A stretch of 9,102 nt of DNA from Hyphomicrobium_A sp035517115 (GCA_035517115.1 DATIZL010000033.1:1-9102), one strand, 5' to 3'. Counted from the stretch's first letter, positions 1 through 6,068 are shown. The notes: generated from the letters alone by a model not told the origin. A program made the numbers and translations.

Positions 1-140
1 TCCATGGTCGCCTTGTCGGTCTCGATCTCGGCGATGACGTCGCCGGCCTTCACCTCCTGGCCCTCGGAGACGAGCCACTTGGCGAGCGTGCCCTCCTCCA
101 TGGTGGGCGACAGCGCCGGCATGAGCACTTGCGTCGGCAT
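1..140 (-). CDS. pdhB: Pyruvate dehydrogenase E1 component beta subunit, N-terminal lipoyl domain (partial)
   Basis: Only the first 46 codons are present; the gene continues past the left edge. The visible part is the first half of a biotinyl/lipoyl domain, beginning MPTQVLMPALSPTMEEG and including the lipoylation motif ETDKAT with the acceptor lysine at residue 43. Such a domain starts both E2 (dihydrolipoamide acetyltransferase) and the alphaproteobacterial form of E1-beta. I favour E1-beta because the gene lies directly behind pdhA, 23 nt from its stop, and the usual order in this group is pdhA-pdhB-pdhC. E1-beta pairs with E1-alpha to decarboxylate pyruvate with thiamine diphosphate and reductively acetylate lipoate. 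The Shine-Dalgarno sequence is weak (TTAGGGG well upstream), which fits translational coupling to pdhA. The catalytic part is outside the window, so E2 (pdhC) cannot be fully excluded. Confidence 0.8.
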   Translation of the reverse strand, partial: MPTQVLMPALSPTMEEGTLAKWLVSEGQEVKAGDVIAEIETDKATM

Positions 141-163
141 CTAGCGCGCGCCCCTAACCCGCA

Positions 164-1204
164 TCATGCGAACACGTCCGTGGTGAGCTGGTCGGCGTCG
201 GGCTGCGGATCGGCGAGCGCGAAATCCGCTGCCGCGTTGATGCGATCGCGCACCTCGCGGTCGATCGTCTTGAGCTCATCCTCGCTCACGCCCGCTTTCA
301 AGAGGCGCGTGCGCACCATCTCAATGGGGTCGTGCGTCTCGCGCACGTGCTGCACCTCCTCGCGCGTGCGGTACTTCGCGGGGTCCGACATGGAGTGTCC
401 GCGGTAGCGGTAGGTCAGCATCTCAAGGATCATCGGGCCCTTGCCGGAGCGCGCGTGCGCGATGGCGCGCTCGCCGGCCGCGCGCACCGCTGCGACGTCC
501 ATGCCGTCGACATGCTCGCCGGGGATCGCGAACGAAAGTCCGCGCTGGGAGAGGTCCGTCGTCGCCGAGGAGCGCTCGATCGAGGTGCCCATGGCGTACT
601 TGTTGTTCTCGACGATGAACACGATCGGCAGCTTCCATAGCTCCGCCATGTTGAAGGTCTCGTAGACCTGGCCCTGGTTGGCGGCGCCATCGCCGAAGTA
701 GCACAGGCAAACCTTGCCGTTGCCGCGGTGGAGGTTCGCAAACGCGAGCCCAGCCCCGAGCGGCACGCAGGCGCCGACGATGCCGTGGCCCCCGTAGAAG
801 TGCCTTTGCGGGGCGAACATGTGCATCGAGCCGCCCTTGCCTCTGGAGCAGCCGCCGCGGCGCCCCGTGAGCTCGGCCATGACGCGGTTGGGGTCCATGC
901 CGACGGCGAGCGTGTGACCGTGGTCGCGGTAAGCGGTGATCACCTGGTCGCCGTCTTGGGCCGCCATCTGCATGCCGACGACCACGGCCTCCTGCCCGAT
1001 GTAGAGGTGGCAGAACCCGCCGATGTGGCCCATGCCATAGAGCTGGCCGGCCTTCTCCTCGAAGCGGCGGATGACCAGCATGGAGCGATAGGCGCTAAGA
1101 TCCTCCTCGCGCGTGAACGGGCGCACGGCGGAGGAAGCGGGCGCGGCCTTGGCTGGCGCCGAGGCGGCGCCGGAGCGGCTGCGAGACGCTTTCGCTGACC
1201 TCAT
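164..1204 (-). CDS. pdhA: Pyruvate dehydrogenase E1 component alpha subunit
   Basis: This 346-residue protein is the alpha subunit of the thiamine-diphosphate-dependent E1 of the pyruvate dehydrogenase complex, a cytoplasmic enzyme that feeds acetyl-CoA to the TCA cycle. After a basic, Ala/Ser-rich tail (about residues 1-30), typical of rhizobial PdhA, comes the conserved stretch RRFEEKAGQLYGMGHIGGF (residues 46-64). The ThDP/Mg motif starts with GDG at 171-173 and closes with ENN at 199-201. The phosphorylation-loop-like motif YRYRGHSMSDP lies at 265-275. Length and motifs are those of an intact member. The ATG at 1204 has GAGG about 7 nt upstream. It is followed by pdhB 23 nt later. The 256-bp leader separating it from ftsB contains a 15-nt palindrome, a mini-ORF and a longer inverted repeat, so it may have its own promoter and regulation. 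Confidence 0.97.
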   Translation of the reverse strand: MRSAKASRSRSGAASAPAKAAPASSAVRPFTREEDLSAYRSMLVIRRFEEKAGQLYGMGHIGGFCHLYIGQEAVVVGMQMAAQDGDQVITAYRDHGHTLAVGMDPNRVMAELTGRRGGCSRGKGGSMHMFAPQRHFYGGHGIVGACVPLGAGLAFANLHRGNGKVCLCYFGDGAANQGQVYETFNMAELWKLPIVFIVENNKYAMGTSIERSSATTDLSQRGLSFAIPGEHVDGMDVAAVRAAGERAIAHARSGKGPMILEMLTYRYRGHSMSDPAKYRTREEVQHVRETHDPIEMVRTRLLKAGVSEDELKTIDREVRDRINAAADFALADPQPDADQLTTDVFA

Positions 1205-1220
1205 CGGGAGCCTCGGGAAT

Positions 1221-1235
1221 ATCGCGTGACGCGAT
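1221..1235. promoter_or_regulatory. 15-nt near-perfect palindrome in the pdhA leader, possible operator or RBS hairpin
   Basis: The sequence ATCGCGTGACGCGAT is two perfect 7-bp arms around one central base, ending 17 nt before the pdhA start codon. It could be the site of a dimeric repressor. Because of the one-base centre it would form only a shortened hairpin in RNA (six pairs with a three-base loop). I do not recognise it as a known consensus, and CG-rich palindromes arise by chance in such DNA, so the role is inference. Confidence 0.35.
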
Positions 1236-1273
1236 GCGGCACGGCGGGGACGCGCCGCGGGACTTGAGGAATC

Positions 1274-1300
1274 TTACAAGAGCACGCGGGCGATGACCAT
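1274..1300 (-). CDS. Possible 8-residue leader mini-ORF upstream of pdhA
   Basis: An ATG at 1300 opens an eight-codon frame (MVIARVLL, stop TAA at 1274-1276). It is preceded by a good Shine-Dalgarno core, GGAGG, at 1307-1311 with 6-nt spacing, better than the one in front of pdhA itself. It lies about 70 nt upstream of the pdhA start on the same strand. It could be a translated leader or only a chance match; eight codons carry no coding statistics. It contains no run of one amino acid that would suggest classical attenuation. Confidence 0.2.
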   Translation of the reverse strand: MVIARVLL

Positions 1301-1360
1301 AACGCGCCTCCGTCGATCCGCCACTTGCAGCCTGGTAGATCGGCCGCCGTCAAATCTTTA

Positions 1361-1397
1361 GCGGAACGCGGGCATGCGCCGGGTTGAGCCGTTCCGC
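1361..1397. repeat. Inverted repeat, 8-bp arms, between ftsB and pdhA
   Basis: GCGGAACG at 1361-1368 is the exact reverse complement of CGTTCCGC at 1390-1397, with a 21-nt G/C-rich spacer that can itself fold (GGC-ATGC-GCC). It lies 63 nt downstream of the ftsB stop. It may be a stem that ends or stabilises ftsB transcripts. No U-tract follows it in the direction of transcription, so a standard intrinsic terminator is not supported. Confidence 0.4.
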
Positions 1398-1460
1398 GGC
1401 GTCGTCTTGGCCGCTCTCTGGCGGGCTAGATCGTGACGCCTTGTCAGAGGTGGGGCCGGA

Positions 1461-1778
1461 TCAGGGGCGCGCGATTACGAGGTCATCGGGGCGCACAAAG
1501 CCGAGCACGTCGCGCGCGATCTCCTCGACGAGGTCGGGATCGGGCTTGTCCGGCGACAGCAGGGCAACGTCGCACTTGAGGTTGGCGCGCACGGCCTCGA
1601 GGCTTTTGATCTCGAACTCCAACAAGGCCGACCGCTCGGTCAGCTGGGATCGCACCTCGAGGCCGTGCCGGCCATATATTGCATGATAGGCGAAGTAGGC
1701 CGTGAACCCCAGGCAGAGAAGCAACACCGTCGCCTGCCGTGGCCTCGAGCGCCGATCATGATTTGGCTGACGCAGCAC
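1461..1778 (-). CDS. ftsB: Cell division protein FtsB / DivIC family septum formation initiator
   Basis: The 105-residue product has the FtsB/DivIC layout. A short basic cytoplasmic tail (residues 1-15) leads into one membrane span (about 17-35), then a periplasmic segment with YGRHGL (35-40), a coiled coil (about 40-72), and the acidic C-terminal element DPDLVEEIARDVLGFVRPDD (80-99). FtsB bridges FtsL and FtsQ in the divisome. The position between eno and pdhA is standard for Hyphomicrobiales and supports the call more than primary sequence does, since this family is poorly conserved. The start is a GTG at 1778, the first start-like codon after an in-frame stop. No convincing Shine-Dalgarno precedes it, and the nearby ATG (1757-1759) is out of frame, so the exact start is uncertain. 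Confidence 0.88.
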   Translation of the reverse strand: MLRQPNHDRRSRPRQATVLLLCLGFTAYFAYHAIYGRHGLEVRSQLTERSALLEFEIKSLEAVRANLKCDVALLSPDKPDPDLVEEIARDVLGFVRPDDLVIARP

Positions 1779-1865
1779 TATGGGTACGCTGCACTAAACT
1801 GGTGGACAGGAGCTTTATGCCACGCGCACCTTAATCGCAGGTAAAGCACTGTCCCGCGCACACGT

Positions 1866-1879
1866 CCCGCGATCGCGGG
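1866..1879. repeat. 14-bp perfect palindrome between eno and ftsB
   Basis: CCCGCGATCGCGGG is self-complementary over 14 bp. It lies in the 216-bp interval between the eno stop and the ftsB start. The rest of that interval holds no gene I can support; it includes an A/T tract (seven T on the plus strand, 1973-1979) and a 5-bp stem GCCGG/CCGGC at 1942-1959. No intrinsic terminator with a U-run on the minus strand is evident after eno. Function unknown; this could be a binding site or a chance palindrome in GC-rich DNA. Confidence 0.3.
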
Positions 1880-1994
1880 CGCCGCCAGGACGCGCCCGGA
1901 AAAAATTCCGCTGCATCAGGTTCATGCGGGCCAAGCGCGTAGCCGGCATTGCCCCCGGCGAAATCGCTATAATTTTTTTCCGCCCGCCGATTGC

Positions 1995-3278
1995 TTAGGC
2001 GCTCTTTCGGATCACGCTCTTTCCCGCGTAGCGCGCGACACTGCCCAGCTCCTCCTCGATGCGGATGAGTTGGTTGTACTTCGCGAGCCGGTCGGAGCGG
2101 CAGAGCGACCCAGTCTTGATCTGGGCGGCGTTGGTCGCGACCGCGAGGTCGGCGATGGTCGCATCCTCGGTCTCGCCCGAGCGGTGCGAGATGATGGCCG
2201 TGTAGCCGGCGGCCTGCGCCATGGAGACGGCATCGAGCGTCTCCGACAGCGATCCGATCTGGTTCACCTTGACGAGGATCGAGTTGGCGATGCCGCGCTC
2301 GATCCCCTGCGACAACCGCTCGGTGTTGGTCACGAACACGTCGTCGCCCACGAGTTGACAACGCGCGCCGATCGCGTCGGTGAGCGCCTTCCAGCCGGTC
2401 CAGTCGTCCTCGGCCATCCCATCCTCGATGGAGATGATGGGGTAGCGCCGCACCAGGGCTTCCAGATACTTCACCATGCCGGCGGCATCGAGGGACTTGC
2501 CCTCGCCCGCGAGCTGGTACTTGCCGTCCTTGTAGTATTCGGTCGCCGCGCAATCGAGCGCCAGCATGACGTCGGAGCCCGGCTTGTAGCCCACGGTCTC
2601 GATCGCCTTCATGATGAAGCCCAGCGCCTCGTCGGCCGACTTCAAGTTCGGCGCGAAGCCGCCCTCGTCGCCGACGCTGGTCGAGTGGCCGGCGTCCTTC
2701 AGCGCCCTCTTCAGGGTGTGGAAGATCTCGGCACCCATGCGCACGGCGTCCGCGCACGTCGGTGCGGCGACGGGCATAATCATGAACTCCTGGATGTCGA
2801 TGGGGTTGTCGGCATGCACGCCGCCGTTGACGATGTTCATCATCGGAACGGGAAGCACATGCGCCGAGGCGCCGCCGATGTAGCGGTAGAGCGGCAGGCC
2901 GCTCGATGCCGCGGCGGCCTTCGCCGTCGCCAGCGACACCCCGAGGACGGCGTTGGCGCCGAGGCGGCTCTTGTTCTTGGTGCCGTCGAGCTTGATCAGA
3001 GCGGCGTCGATGGCGCGCTGGTCCTCGGCGTCCATGCCGGCGAGCGCGTCGAAGATCTCGCCGTTAATGCCGTCGACGGCCTTCGTCACGCCCTTGCCGA
3101 GGTAGCGCGCCTTGTCGCCGTCGCGCAGCTCGACGGCTTCATGCGCGCCGGTGGAGGCGCCCGAAGGCACGCCCGCGCGGCCGAACGCTCCGTCCTCCAG
3201 CATGACGTCGACCTCCACCGTGGGATTGCCGCGGCTGTCCAAGATTTCGCGGCCGATGATGTCGATGATGGCGGTCAT
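1995..3278 (-). CDS. eno: Enolase (phosphopyruvate hydratase)
   Basis: This 427-residue enolase interconverts 2-phosphoglycerate and phosphoenolpyruvate in glycolysis and gluconeogenesis. The N-terminal motif REILDSRGNPTVEVDV (10-25) is intact. Expected active-site residues are present: E164 in QEFMIMP, catalytic E205 in GDEGGF, Mg ligands D242, E285 (SIEDG) and D312 (GDD), catalytic base K337 within the signature ILVKVNQIGS, the HRSGETED loop at 365-372, and K388 in QIKTG. The frame is open for 46 more codons upstream, but family length and alignment place the start at the ATG at 3278, preceded by AAGG. ftsB follows on the same strand after 216 nt. A GFA-family gene is divergent on the other side. 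No oddities: a complete housekeeping enzyme. Confidence 0.98.
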   Translation of the reverse strand: MTAIIDIIGREILDSRGNPTVEVDVMLEDGAFGRAGVPSGASTGAHEAVELRDGDKARYLGKGVTKAVDGINGEIFDALAGMDAEDQRAIDAALIKLDGTKNKSRLGANAVLGVSLATAKAAAASSGLPLYRYIGGASAHVLPVPMMNIVNGGVHADNPIDIQEFMIMPVAAPTCADAVRMGAEIFHTLKRALKDAGHSTSVGDEGGFAPNLKSADEALGFIMKAIETVGYKPGSDVMLALDCAATEYYKDGKYQLAGEGKSLDAAGMVKYLEALVRRYPIISIEDGMAEDDWTGWKALTDAIGARCQLVGDDVFVTNTERLSQGIERGIANSILVKVNQIGSLSETLDAVSMAQAAGYTAIISHRSGETEDATIADLAVATNAAQIKTGSLCRSDRLAKYNQLIRIEEELGSVARYAGKSVIRKSA

Positions 3279-3331
3279 GTGCCTTACCTTATGAGTTGCG
3301 AGACGCGCGGAGCCGTGGGAGGGTCCGGCGC

Positions 3332-3360
3332 CTTTTAGCCGCTCTCGCGCCAAGCGCAAA
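3332..3360 (-). promoter_or_regulatory. Candidate sigma-70-type promoter for eno
   Basis: Read on the minus strand, TTTGCG (3355-3360) and TAAAAG (3332-3337) are separated by 17 nt and lie about 55 nt upstream of the eno start. The matches to TTGACA and TATAAT are only 3/6 and 4/6, so this is the best candidate in the divergent interval rather than a firm call. Confidence 0.22.
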
Positions 3361-3382
3361 GGGCCGACCGCGGCCTCAGCCT

Positions 3383-3410
3383 GCGGGGGCGAGCGGTCCC
3401 CCCGCGCTCG
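3383..3410 (+). promoter_or_regulatory. Overlapping alternative hairpins in the GFA-gene leader
   Basis: Two stems share bases. GCGGGGG (3383-3389) pairs with CCCCCGC (3399-3405), and CGAGCG (3390-3395) pairs with CGCTCG (3405-3410). They cannot both form. The structure ends 7 nt before the strong Shine-Dalgarno sequence at 3417. It could tune translation, but in DNA this rich in G and C such stems are common. Confidence 0.22.
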
Positions 3411-3416
3411 ACGCAC

Positions 3417-3423
3417 AAGGAGG
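3417..3423 (+). promoter_or_regulatory. Strong ribosome binding site of the GFA-family gene
   Basis: AAGGAGG is followed by 4 nt and then the ATG at 3428. This is the strongest Shine-Dalgarno sequence in the window. It fixes the start at 3428 rather than an in-frame ATG at 3296, which would add 44 low-complexity residues. Confidence 0.8.
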
Positions 3424-3427
3424 CCCG

Positions 3428-3787
3428 ATGCCCGAGTCCAAGACCTACTCCGGTGGATGCCACTGCGGCCGCGTGCGCTACGAGGTCGATGCCGACCTGA
3501 GCCGGGTCATCTCCTGCAACTGCTCGATCTGCCGCAAGCATGGGCTCCTGCTCGCCTTCGTTCCGGCCGAGCGCTTCGCGCTGCGCTCGGGCGAGGAGGC
3601 CCTTGCCGATTACCAGTTCAACAAGAGGAAGGTCCACCACCTCTTCTGCCGTCAGTGCGGGGTTGAAAGCTTCGGCAAGGGCAACAAGCCCGACGGCACG
3701 CCGATGGTCGCAATCAACGTGCGCTGCCTCGACGACGTCGACCTCGACGGGCTGAAGGTTGTCCCCTTCGACGGCAAGAGCCTATAG
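3428..3787 (+). CDS. GFA family zinc-binding protein (glutathione-dependent formaldehyde-activating enzyme / CENP-V fold)
   Basis: The 119-residue protein is a compact member of the GFA/CENP-V family. The zinc ligand pattern is complete: GGCHCGRVRYEV with C11 and C13, ISCNCSICRKHG with C30, C32 and C35, and FCRQCG with C74 and C77. The founding member, Gfa of Paracoccus, was linked to S-hydroxymethylglutathione formation, but most homologues have no tested function and the substrate here cannot be deduced. The conserved core runs to FDGKSL at the C-terminus, as in many short members. The start at 3428 is fixed by an AAGGAGG site. The gene is divergent from eno, and queC begins 17 nt after its stop, so the two are probably co-transcribed. 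That does not by itself imply a role in queuosine synthesis. Confidence 0.92.
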   Translation: MPESKTYSGGCHCGRVRYEVDADLSRVISCNCSICRKHGLLLAFVPAERFALRSGEEALADYQFNKRKVHHLFCRQCGVESFGKGNKPDGTPMVAINVRCLDDVDLDGLKVVPFDGKSL

Positions 3788-3804
3788 CCCGGGAGCGCCG
3801 CGGC

Positions 3805-4509
3805 ATGACGACGAGCGCCCTTGTGCTTCTGTCCGGCGGCCAGGATTCGACCGTGTGCCTCGCCTGGGCGCTCGGCCGCTACGAGCGCGTAGAGACGGCC
3901 GGCTTTGCCTACGGCCAGCGCCACTCGGCCGAGCTCGGCGTGCGCGGGATCATCAGGGCGAAACTCGCCGCGATCAAGCCTGCCTGGAAGGACCGGCTCG
4001 GTTCCGATCACGTGCTGGAGTTGAAGGAGCTCGGGCGCTTGTCCGACACCGCGCTCACTCGCGAGGCCGCAATCGTGCTCACCGAAGGGGGGCTGCCCTC
4101 GACCTTCGTGCCCGGGCGCAATCTGCTCTTCTTCACCTATGCGGCGGCCCTCGCCTACCGGCGCGGCATCCGCACGCTCATCGGCGGCATGTGCGAGACG
4201 GACTACTCAGGGTATCCCGACTGCCGCAACGAGACGCTGCAGACGCTCGCCAAGGCGATCTCGCTCGGCATGGACGCCGAGTTCATCATCGAGACGCCGC
4301 TCATTTGGCTCGACAAGGCCGCAACCTGGGCGCTCGCGGAGGAACTCGGGGGGGCGCCGCTCATCGATGTCATCGCCGAGGACACGCACACCTGCTACCT
4401 CGGCATCCGCTCCCGGCGCCACCCCTGGGGCTACGGGTGCGGGCACTGTCCGGCGTGCGATTTGCGCGCCAAGGGGTACGCGAAATGGCAAGCCGAGAAG
4501 AAGATCTGA
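3805..4509 (+). CDS. queC: 7-cyano-7-deazaguanine (preQ0) synthase QueC
   Basis: QueC converts 7-carboxy-7-deazaguanine to preQ0 using ATP and ammonia, the third step from dihydroneopterin triphosphate towards queuosine. The 234-residue protein carries the N-terminal PP-loop SGGQDST (10-16), the substrate-side motif FVPGRNLLFF (101-110), GGMCETDYSGYPDCR (127-141), and the zinc site formed by C197 (THTCYLG) with C212, C215 and C218 (CGHCPAC). It matches the form common in alphaproteobacteria. GGGAG lies 9 nt before the ATG. It follows the GFA gene by 17 nt, and its last 25 nt overlap the start of a small hypothetical gene in another frame. The other preQ1 genes, queE, queD and queF, resume about 2.7 kb downstream. 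Confidence 0.97.
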   Translation: MTTSALVLLSGGQDSTVCLAWALGRYERVETAGFAYGQRHSAELGVRGIIRAKLAAIKPAWKDRLGSDHVLELKELGRLSDTALTREAAIVLTEGGLPSTFVPGRNLLFFTYAAALAYRRGIRTLIGGMCETDYSGYPDCRNETLQTLAKAISLGMDAEFIIETPLIWLDKAATWALAEELGGAPLIDVIAEDTHTCYLGIRSRRHPWGYGCGHCPACDLRAKGYAKWQAEKKI

Positions 4510-4736
4510 CCCGCGCCGTGGATGTGGCGCTCGCCGGCGATTGGGAGACGGCGCATGCGCTCGCCCAGCGCCATGAGGGCGACGCCATGGCCGACTGGCT
4601 GCACGCGGTGCTGCACAAGATCGAGGGCGACGTTGGCAACAGCCGCTACTGGTACGCCCGCGTTGCGCATACGTTCGAGGAGTACGCCGATCCGCGGGCC
4701 GAGCTTGCGGCGGTCCGGGCGAGTATCTCTCGTTAA
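4485..4736 (+). CDS. Conserved hypothetical small protein overlapping the queC 3' end
   Basis: The 83-residue product starts at an ATG inside the last codons of queC (25-nt overlap, different frame), with AAGGGG 8 nt upstream. The overlap suggests translational coupling. It is soluble, acidic and probably helical, with no signal peptide, membrane span or cysteine. The recognisable core is DWETAHALAQRHEGD (19-33) followed by ADWLHAVLHKIEGDVGNSRY (36-55) and a tail EEYADPRAELAAVR (65-78). From memory, short uncharacterised alphaproteobacterial proteins share this AWxHAxLHxIEGDxxNxRYWY core, which resembles one or two TPR-like helical pairs. I know of no assigned function. The open frame extends upstream through queC out of frame, but that part is only a GC-driven shadow. 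Confidence 0.82.
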   Translation: MASREEDLTRAVDVALAGDWETAHALAQRHEGDAMADWLHAVLHKIEGDVGNSRYWYARVAHTFEEYADPRAELAAVRASISR

Positions 4737-4819
4737 GCCGTGCGCGCCATCGCGATTGTCGGTGCGCCGGCGTCACTCTAAGCTTTGCGCCGCACACCGC
4801 CTCTCACTTGGATCCTCGC

Positions 4820-5341
4820 ATGCTCCGCATCTCTGCTTTGCTGCTCGCTCTCTTGATGGCCGCCGGCGCGCCGGCGCAAGCCCAGGACGAGGAGCGCAAG
4901 CCGCTGCCCGCTGAGCTCACCTTCGGCTACGAGGGCGAGGGCAAGGTCGATGCCTCGCCTAAAGCCTGCGAGGCGGCCGCCCGCGAGATGGTGGAGTGGA
5001 CCGAGGAGGAGACGAAAAAGGCGGCCGCGGAGATTTGCGCGGCCCGTAAGCGGCACGTGGAAGCTTATGCGGCCATCCAAAAGAGCTATAAGGCCCTCGT
5101 AAAGAATATCGAGCCCGACCACCGGCTCGACCCACCGGCGGCGATCGCGAGCTTCGAGGCGATGGTCAAGGCTTGCATCGACCACAAGTCGAGCATCAAC
5201 ACCGGTGGCCACAACATCTATATCGATATCATTCCCAATCACGTCGCGGCCGAATGCCTGACTTTCGGCAAGGAGCTGCTCGACAGCGAGACCGCGTGGT
5301 TCGACAAGGGCGGTTGGACGGAAGAGCGGCCCGCGCCCTGA
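4820..5341 (+). CDS. Secreted/periplasmic protein of unknown function with four cysteines
   Basis: I do not recognise a family for this 173-residue protein. It begins with a clear signal peptide: MLR, a hydrophobic core through about residue 16, and a likely cleavage site after AQA (residue 21), giving a mature protein of about 152 residues. No lipobox is seen. Four cysteines (C50, C73, C119, C146) lie in the mature part and could form two disulfides in the periplasm. The first half is helical and rich in Lys, Glu and Ala (about 42-98); the second contains the run NTGGHNIYIDIIPNHVAAEC (127-146). The ATG at 4820 is preferred because the signal peptide starts there. An in-frame TTG at 4808 would add four residues. 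The Shine-Dalgarno is poor either way. It sits 83 nt after the small hypothetical gene and 144 nt before dps. Confidence 0.8.
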   Translation: MLRISALLLALLMAAGAPAQAQDEERKPLPAELTFGYEGEGKVDASPKACEAAAREMVEWTEEETKKAAAEICAARKRHVEAYAAIQKSYKALVKNIEPDHRLDPPAAIASFEAMVKACIDHKSSINTGGHNIYIDIIPNHVAAECLTFGKELLDSETAWFDKGGWTEERPAP

Positions 5342-5357
5342 CGCAGGGAGCCGCGTG

Positions 5358-5370
5358 CGTTTCTGAAACG
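5358..5370. promoter_or_regulatory. 13-nt palindrome upstream of dps, possible operator
   Basis: CGTTTCTGAAACG consists of two perfect 6-bp arms around one base and lies about 115 nt upstream of the dps start, 16 nt after the preceding stop. dps genes are commonly controlled by peroxide- or iron-responsive regulators, and a short dyad is what such factors bind. It does not match the OxyR, Fur or Irr (TTTAGAA-N-TTCTAAA) consensus that I know. A binding role is inference. Confidence 0.28.
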
Positions 5371-5432
5371 TTCCGCCCTCACGGCGCAAAGCCGCTAAAA
5401 TTCACTCATTAGCCCCCTCGCAACCTTGCGCG

Positions 5433-5442
5433 TGCGATCGCA
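5433..5442. promoter_or_regulatory. 10-bp perfect palindrome in the dps upstream region
   Basis: TGCGATCGCA lies 43 nt before the dps start, in the area where a promoter is expected. No convincing -35/-10 pair with 16-18 nt spacing was found beside it. It may be an operator half or a chance GATC-centred palindrome. Confidence 0.2.
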
Positions 5443-5485
5443 TATCGCGGGCTGAGGGCTCGGGATCATTGCAGGAGACACGTTC

Positions 5486-6028
5486 ATGGGCGAATCCCCG
5501 AAAGGTGACATGAGCAAAGTCGCGGCACGCCGCAAGGCGCCGCTTGAGACCCCAACCGACCTCAAGTCAAACGCCGTGAAAGACATTTCCGCGGCGCTGA
5601 CGACGTTGTTGGCCGATGTCTTCGCGCTCTACATCAAGACCAAGAACTTCCATTGGCACATGACGGGTCCGCACTTCCGCGACTATCACCTCTTGCTCGA
5701 CGAGCAGTCCGATCAGATCTTCGCCATGACCGATCCTCTCGCCGAGCGCGTGCGCAAGCTCGGCGGAACGACGATCCGCTCCATCGGCCACATCGACCGC
5801 CTGAAGCGGGTGGAGGACAACGACGCCGACTTCGTTGACGCTCAGGACATGCTGGCCGAGCTGCGCGAGGACAACAAGGACCTCGTCGCGCGCATGCGCG
5901 AGGTGCACGACCTGTGCGACGAAGGCCGCGACGTCGCCACCGCGAGCTTGATCGAGGTTTGGATCGACGAGACCGAGCGGCGCCTGTGGTTCCTCTACGA
6001 GGCGACCCGCCCCGCGCACGTCGGCTGA
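5486..6028 (+). CDS. dps: Dps-family DNA starvation/stationary phase protection protein (ferroxidase)
   Basis: Dps assembles into a 12-subunit shell that oxidises ferrous iron with hydrogen peroxide, stores the ferric core and, in some species, binds DNA. This 180-residue protein has the whole intersubunit ferroxidase site: H56 in NFHWHMTGPHF, H68 and D72 in YHLLLDEQ, and D83 and E87 in DPLAERVRKLGG, with spacing equal to E. coli Dps (H51, H63, D67, D78, E82). Residues 1-30 form an extension containing KVAARRKAP, a basic stretch that could contact DNA. AGGAG 8 nt before the ATG at 5486 supports this start; an ATG at 5510 (residue 9) is an alternative. The 144-bp region upstream contains two palindromes, and a weak hairpin follows the stop, so it may be its own transcription unit. 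Confidence 0.95.
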   Translation: MGESPKGDMSKVAARRKAPLETPTDLKSNAVKDISAALTTLLADVFALYIKTKNFHWHMTGPHFRDYHLLLDEQSDQIFAMTDPLAERVRKLGGTTIRSIGHIDRLKRVEDNDADFVDAQDMLAELREDNKDLVARMREVHDLCDEGRDVATASLIEVWIDETERRLWFLYEATRPAHVG

Positions 6029-6068
6029 TCCGCGCCCTCGCGAACGGTTTGCTCTGGCACACCGCGGC

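Noticed and set aside
1961..1980. TATAAT followed by seven T on the plus strand, as a promoter or terminator
   Set aside because: No plus-strand gene begins downstream or ends upstream; both flanking genes are on the minus strand and no paired -35 element or stem fits.
2070..3338. A 422-codon open frame on the plus strand, antisense to eno
   Set aside because: It lies over an unmistakable enolase, has Arg/Val/Gly/Asp composition typical of GC-rich reverse frames, and shows no family motif.
3279..3416. 46-residue N-terminal extension of enolase
   Set aside because: Low-complexity sequence absent from the family; the ATG at 3278 starts the conserved enolase N-terminus and has an AAGG upstream.
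3759..4484. Upstream extension of the 83-residue gene through queC in an alternative frame
   Set aside because: queC in the main frame has complete PP-loop and zinc motifs; the extension is Arg/Ala-rich and motif-free.
4808..4819. TTG start for the secreted protein
   Set aside because: Adds only four residues ahead of a normal signal peptide; the ATG at 4820 is the better start.
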